Positions 64,000 through 64,000 of a stretch of DNA of 64,000 nt are shown here, piece by piece (positions within the stretch are counted from its first letter, which is position 1; each line of letters starts with the position of its first letter). The translations under genes were made by a program, and so were the position numbers. The stretch spans positions 87,664 through 151,663 of the forward strand of contig NZ_CANLZW010000005.1 of NCBI RefSeq assembly GCF_947495625.1, in the 5' to 3' direction. The notes under the pieces are model-generated. The model saw only the letters and a program-made list of their open reading frames with translations, was not told the DNA's origin and did not search any database. The DNA comes from an uncultured Cocleimonas sp. Lineage in GTDB: Bacteria > Pseudomonadota > Gammaproteobacteria > Thiotrichales > Thiotrichaceae.

Positions 64000-64000
64000 A

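Larger units (their letters stand above)
58200..64000 (-). mobile_element. Distal part of an integron gene-cassette array
   Basis: From about 58.2 kb rightwards, eight recombination sites of attC type alternate with small minus-strand genes, each stop codon overlapping or touching a GTTATA-type core. Sites end in the TAACGCC/GGCGTTA form known from Vibrio repeats. All genes read left, so the integrase gene and attI should be to the right of 64000; none is in the window. The leftmost two cassettes have degenerate sites. Confidence 0.88.

Overview
The window looks like a chromosomal segment of a moderately AT-rich gammaproteobacterium, probably marine. Pointers are the leucine/isovalerate (liu) operon with a MerR-type LiuR regulator, an RND efflux pair, NudC, an N-type (alternative) ATP synthase tail and a leftward-reading integron cassette array with Vibrio-like attC sites. 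I cannot name the genus.

Layout. 1-1.0 kb: end of an N-ATPase operon (alpha tail, then gamma). 1.1-5 kb: small lipoprotein, AhpD-like protein, FixL/FixJ-like two-component pair. 5.3-9.7 kb: RND adaptor and pump. 9.9-10.9 kb: LpxR-like outer-membrane deacylase. 11.4-17.3 kb: a Ser/Thr kinase facing a heme-motif DUF3365 protein, a peptidoglycan-binding repeat protein and a lipoprotein. 17.8-22.7 kb: acyl-CoA dehydrogenase, DUF1289, BtuF-like and PduO-type cobalamin genes, thioesterase, enoyl-CoA hydratase. 23-31.7 kb: accessory stretch with a Nudix-metallo-beta-lactamase fusion, two neighbouring Pycsar-type (cyclase plus membrane effector) loci of which one has a broken effector, a RAYT transposase with its REP pair, CYTH, SDR, a solute-binding protein and a CoA-transferase. 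31.7-40.4 kb: acyl-CoA synthetase, Liv-type ABC transporter and PaaK-like ligase on the minus strand. 40.6-54.9 kb: hydroxyacyl-CoA dehydrogenase, fused isobutyryl-CoA mutase icmF, liuR, and the liuA-thiolase-acyl-CoA dehydrogenase-liuBCDE operon. 55-58.2 kb: DUF2889, enoyl-CoA hydratase, HIT, NudC. 58.2-64 kb: distal end of an integron cassette array, transcribed leftward; its integrase should lie beyond the right edge.

How the parts connect. Four near-identical palindromes (core ACGTTTACGTAAACGT or one change from it) stand before the 17.8 kb acyl-CoA dehydrogenase, the acs-liv operon, icmF/liuR and liuA. They suggest one LiuR-type regulon joining branched-chain substrate uptake, acyl-CoA oxidation, leucine breakdown and B12-dependent isobutyryl-CoA isomerisation. 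The PduO-type adenosyltransferase at 20.7 kb could supply the cofactor for IcmF.

The most unusual signal is a dispersed intergenic repeat that I count 17 times. It has a left end like AAAAAGTGCCT and a right end AAAGTAGGGGGGTG, either directly joined (about 28 bp) or separated by hairpin-bearing inserts (about 80-150 bp). It occurs on both strands, crowds the accessory regions, enters integron cassettes, and in one case seems to supply the ribosome binding site of a gene. The second notable item is the double Pycsar locus.
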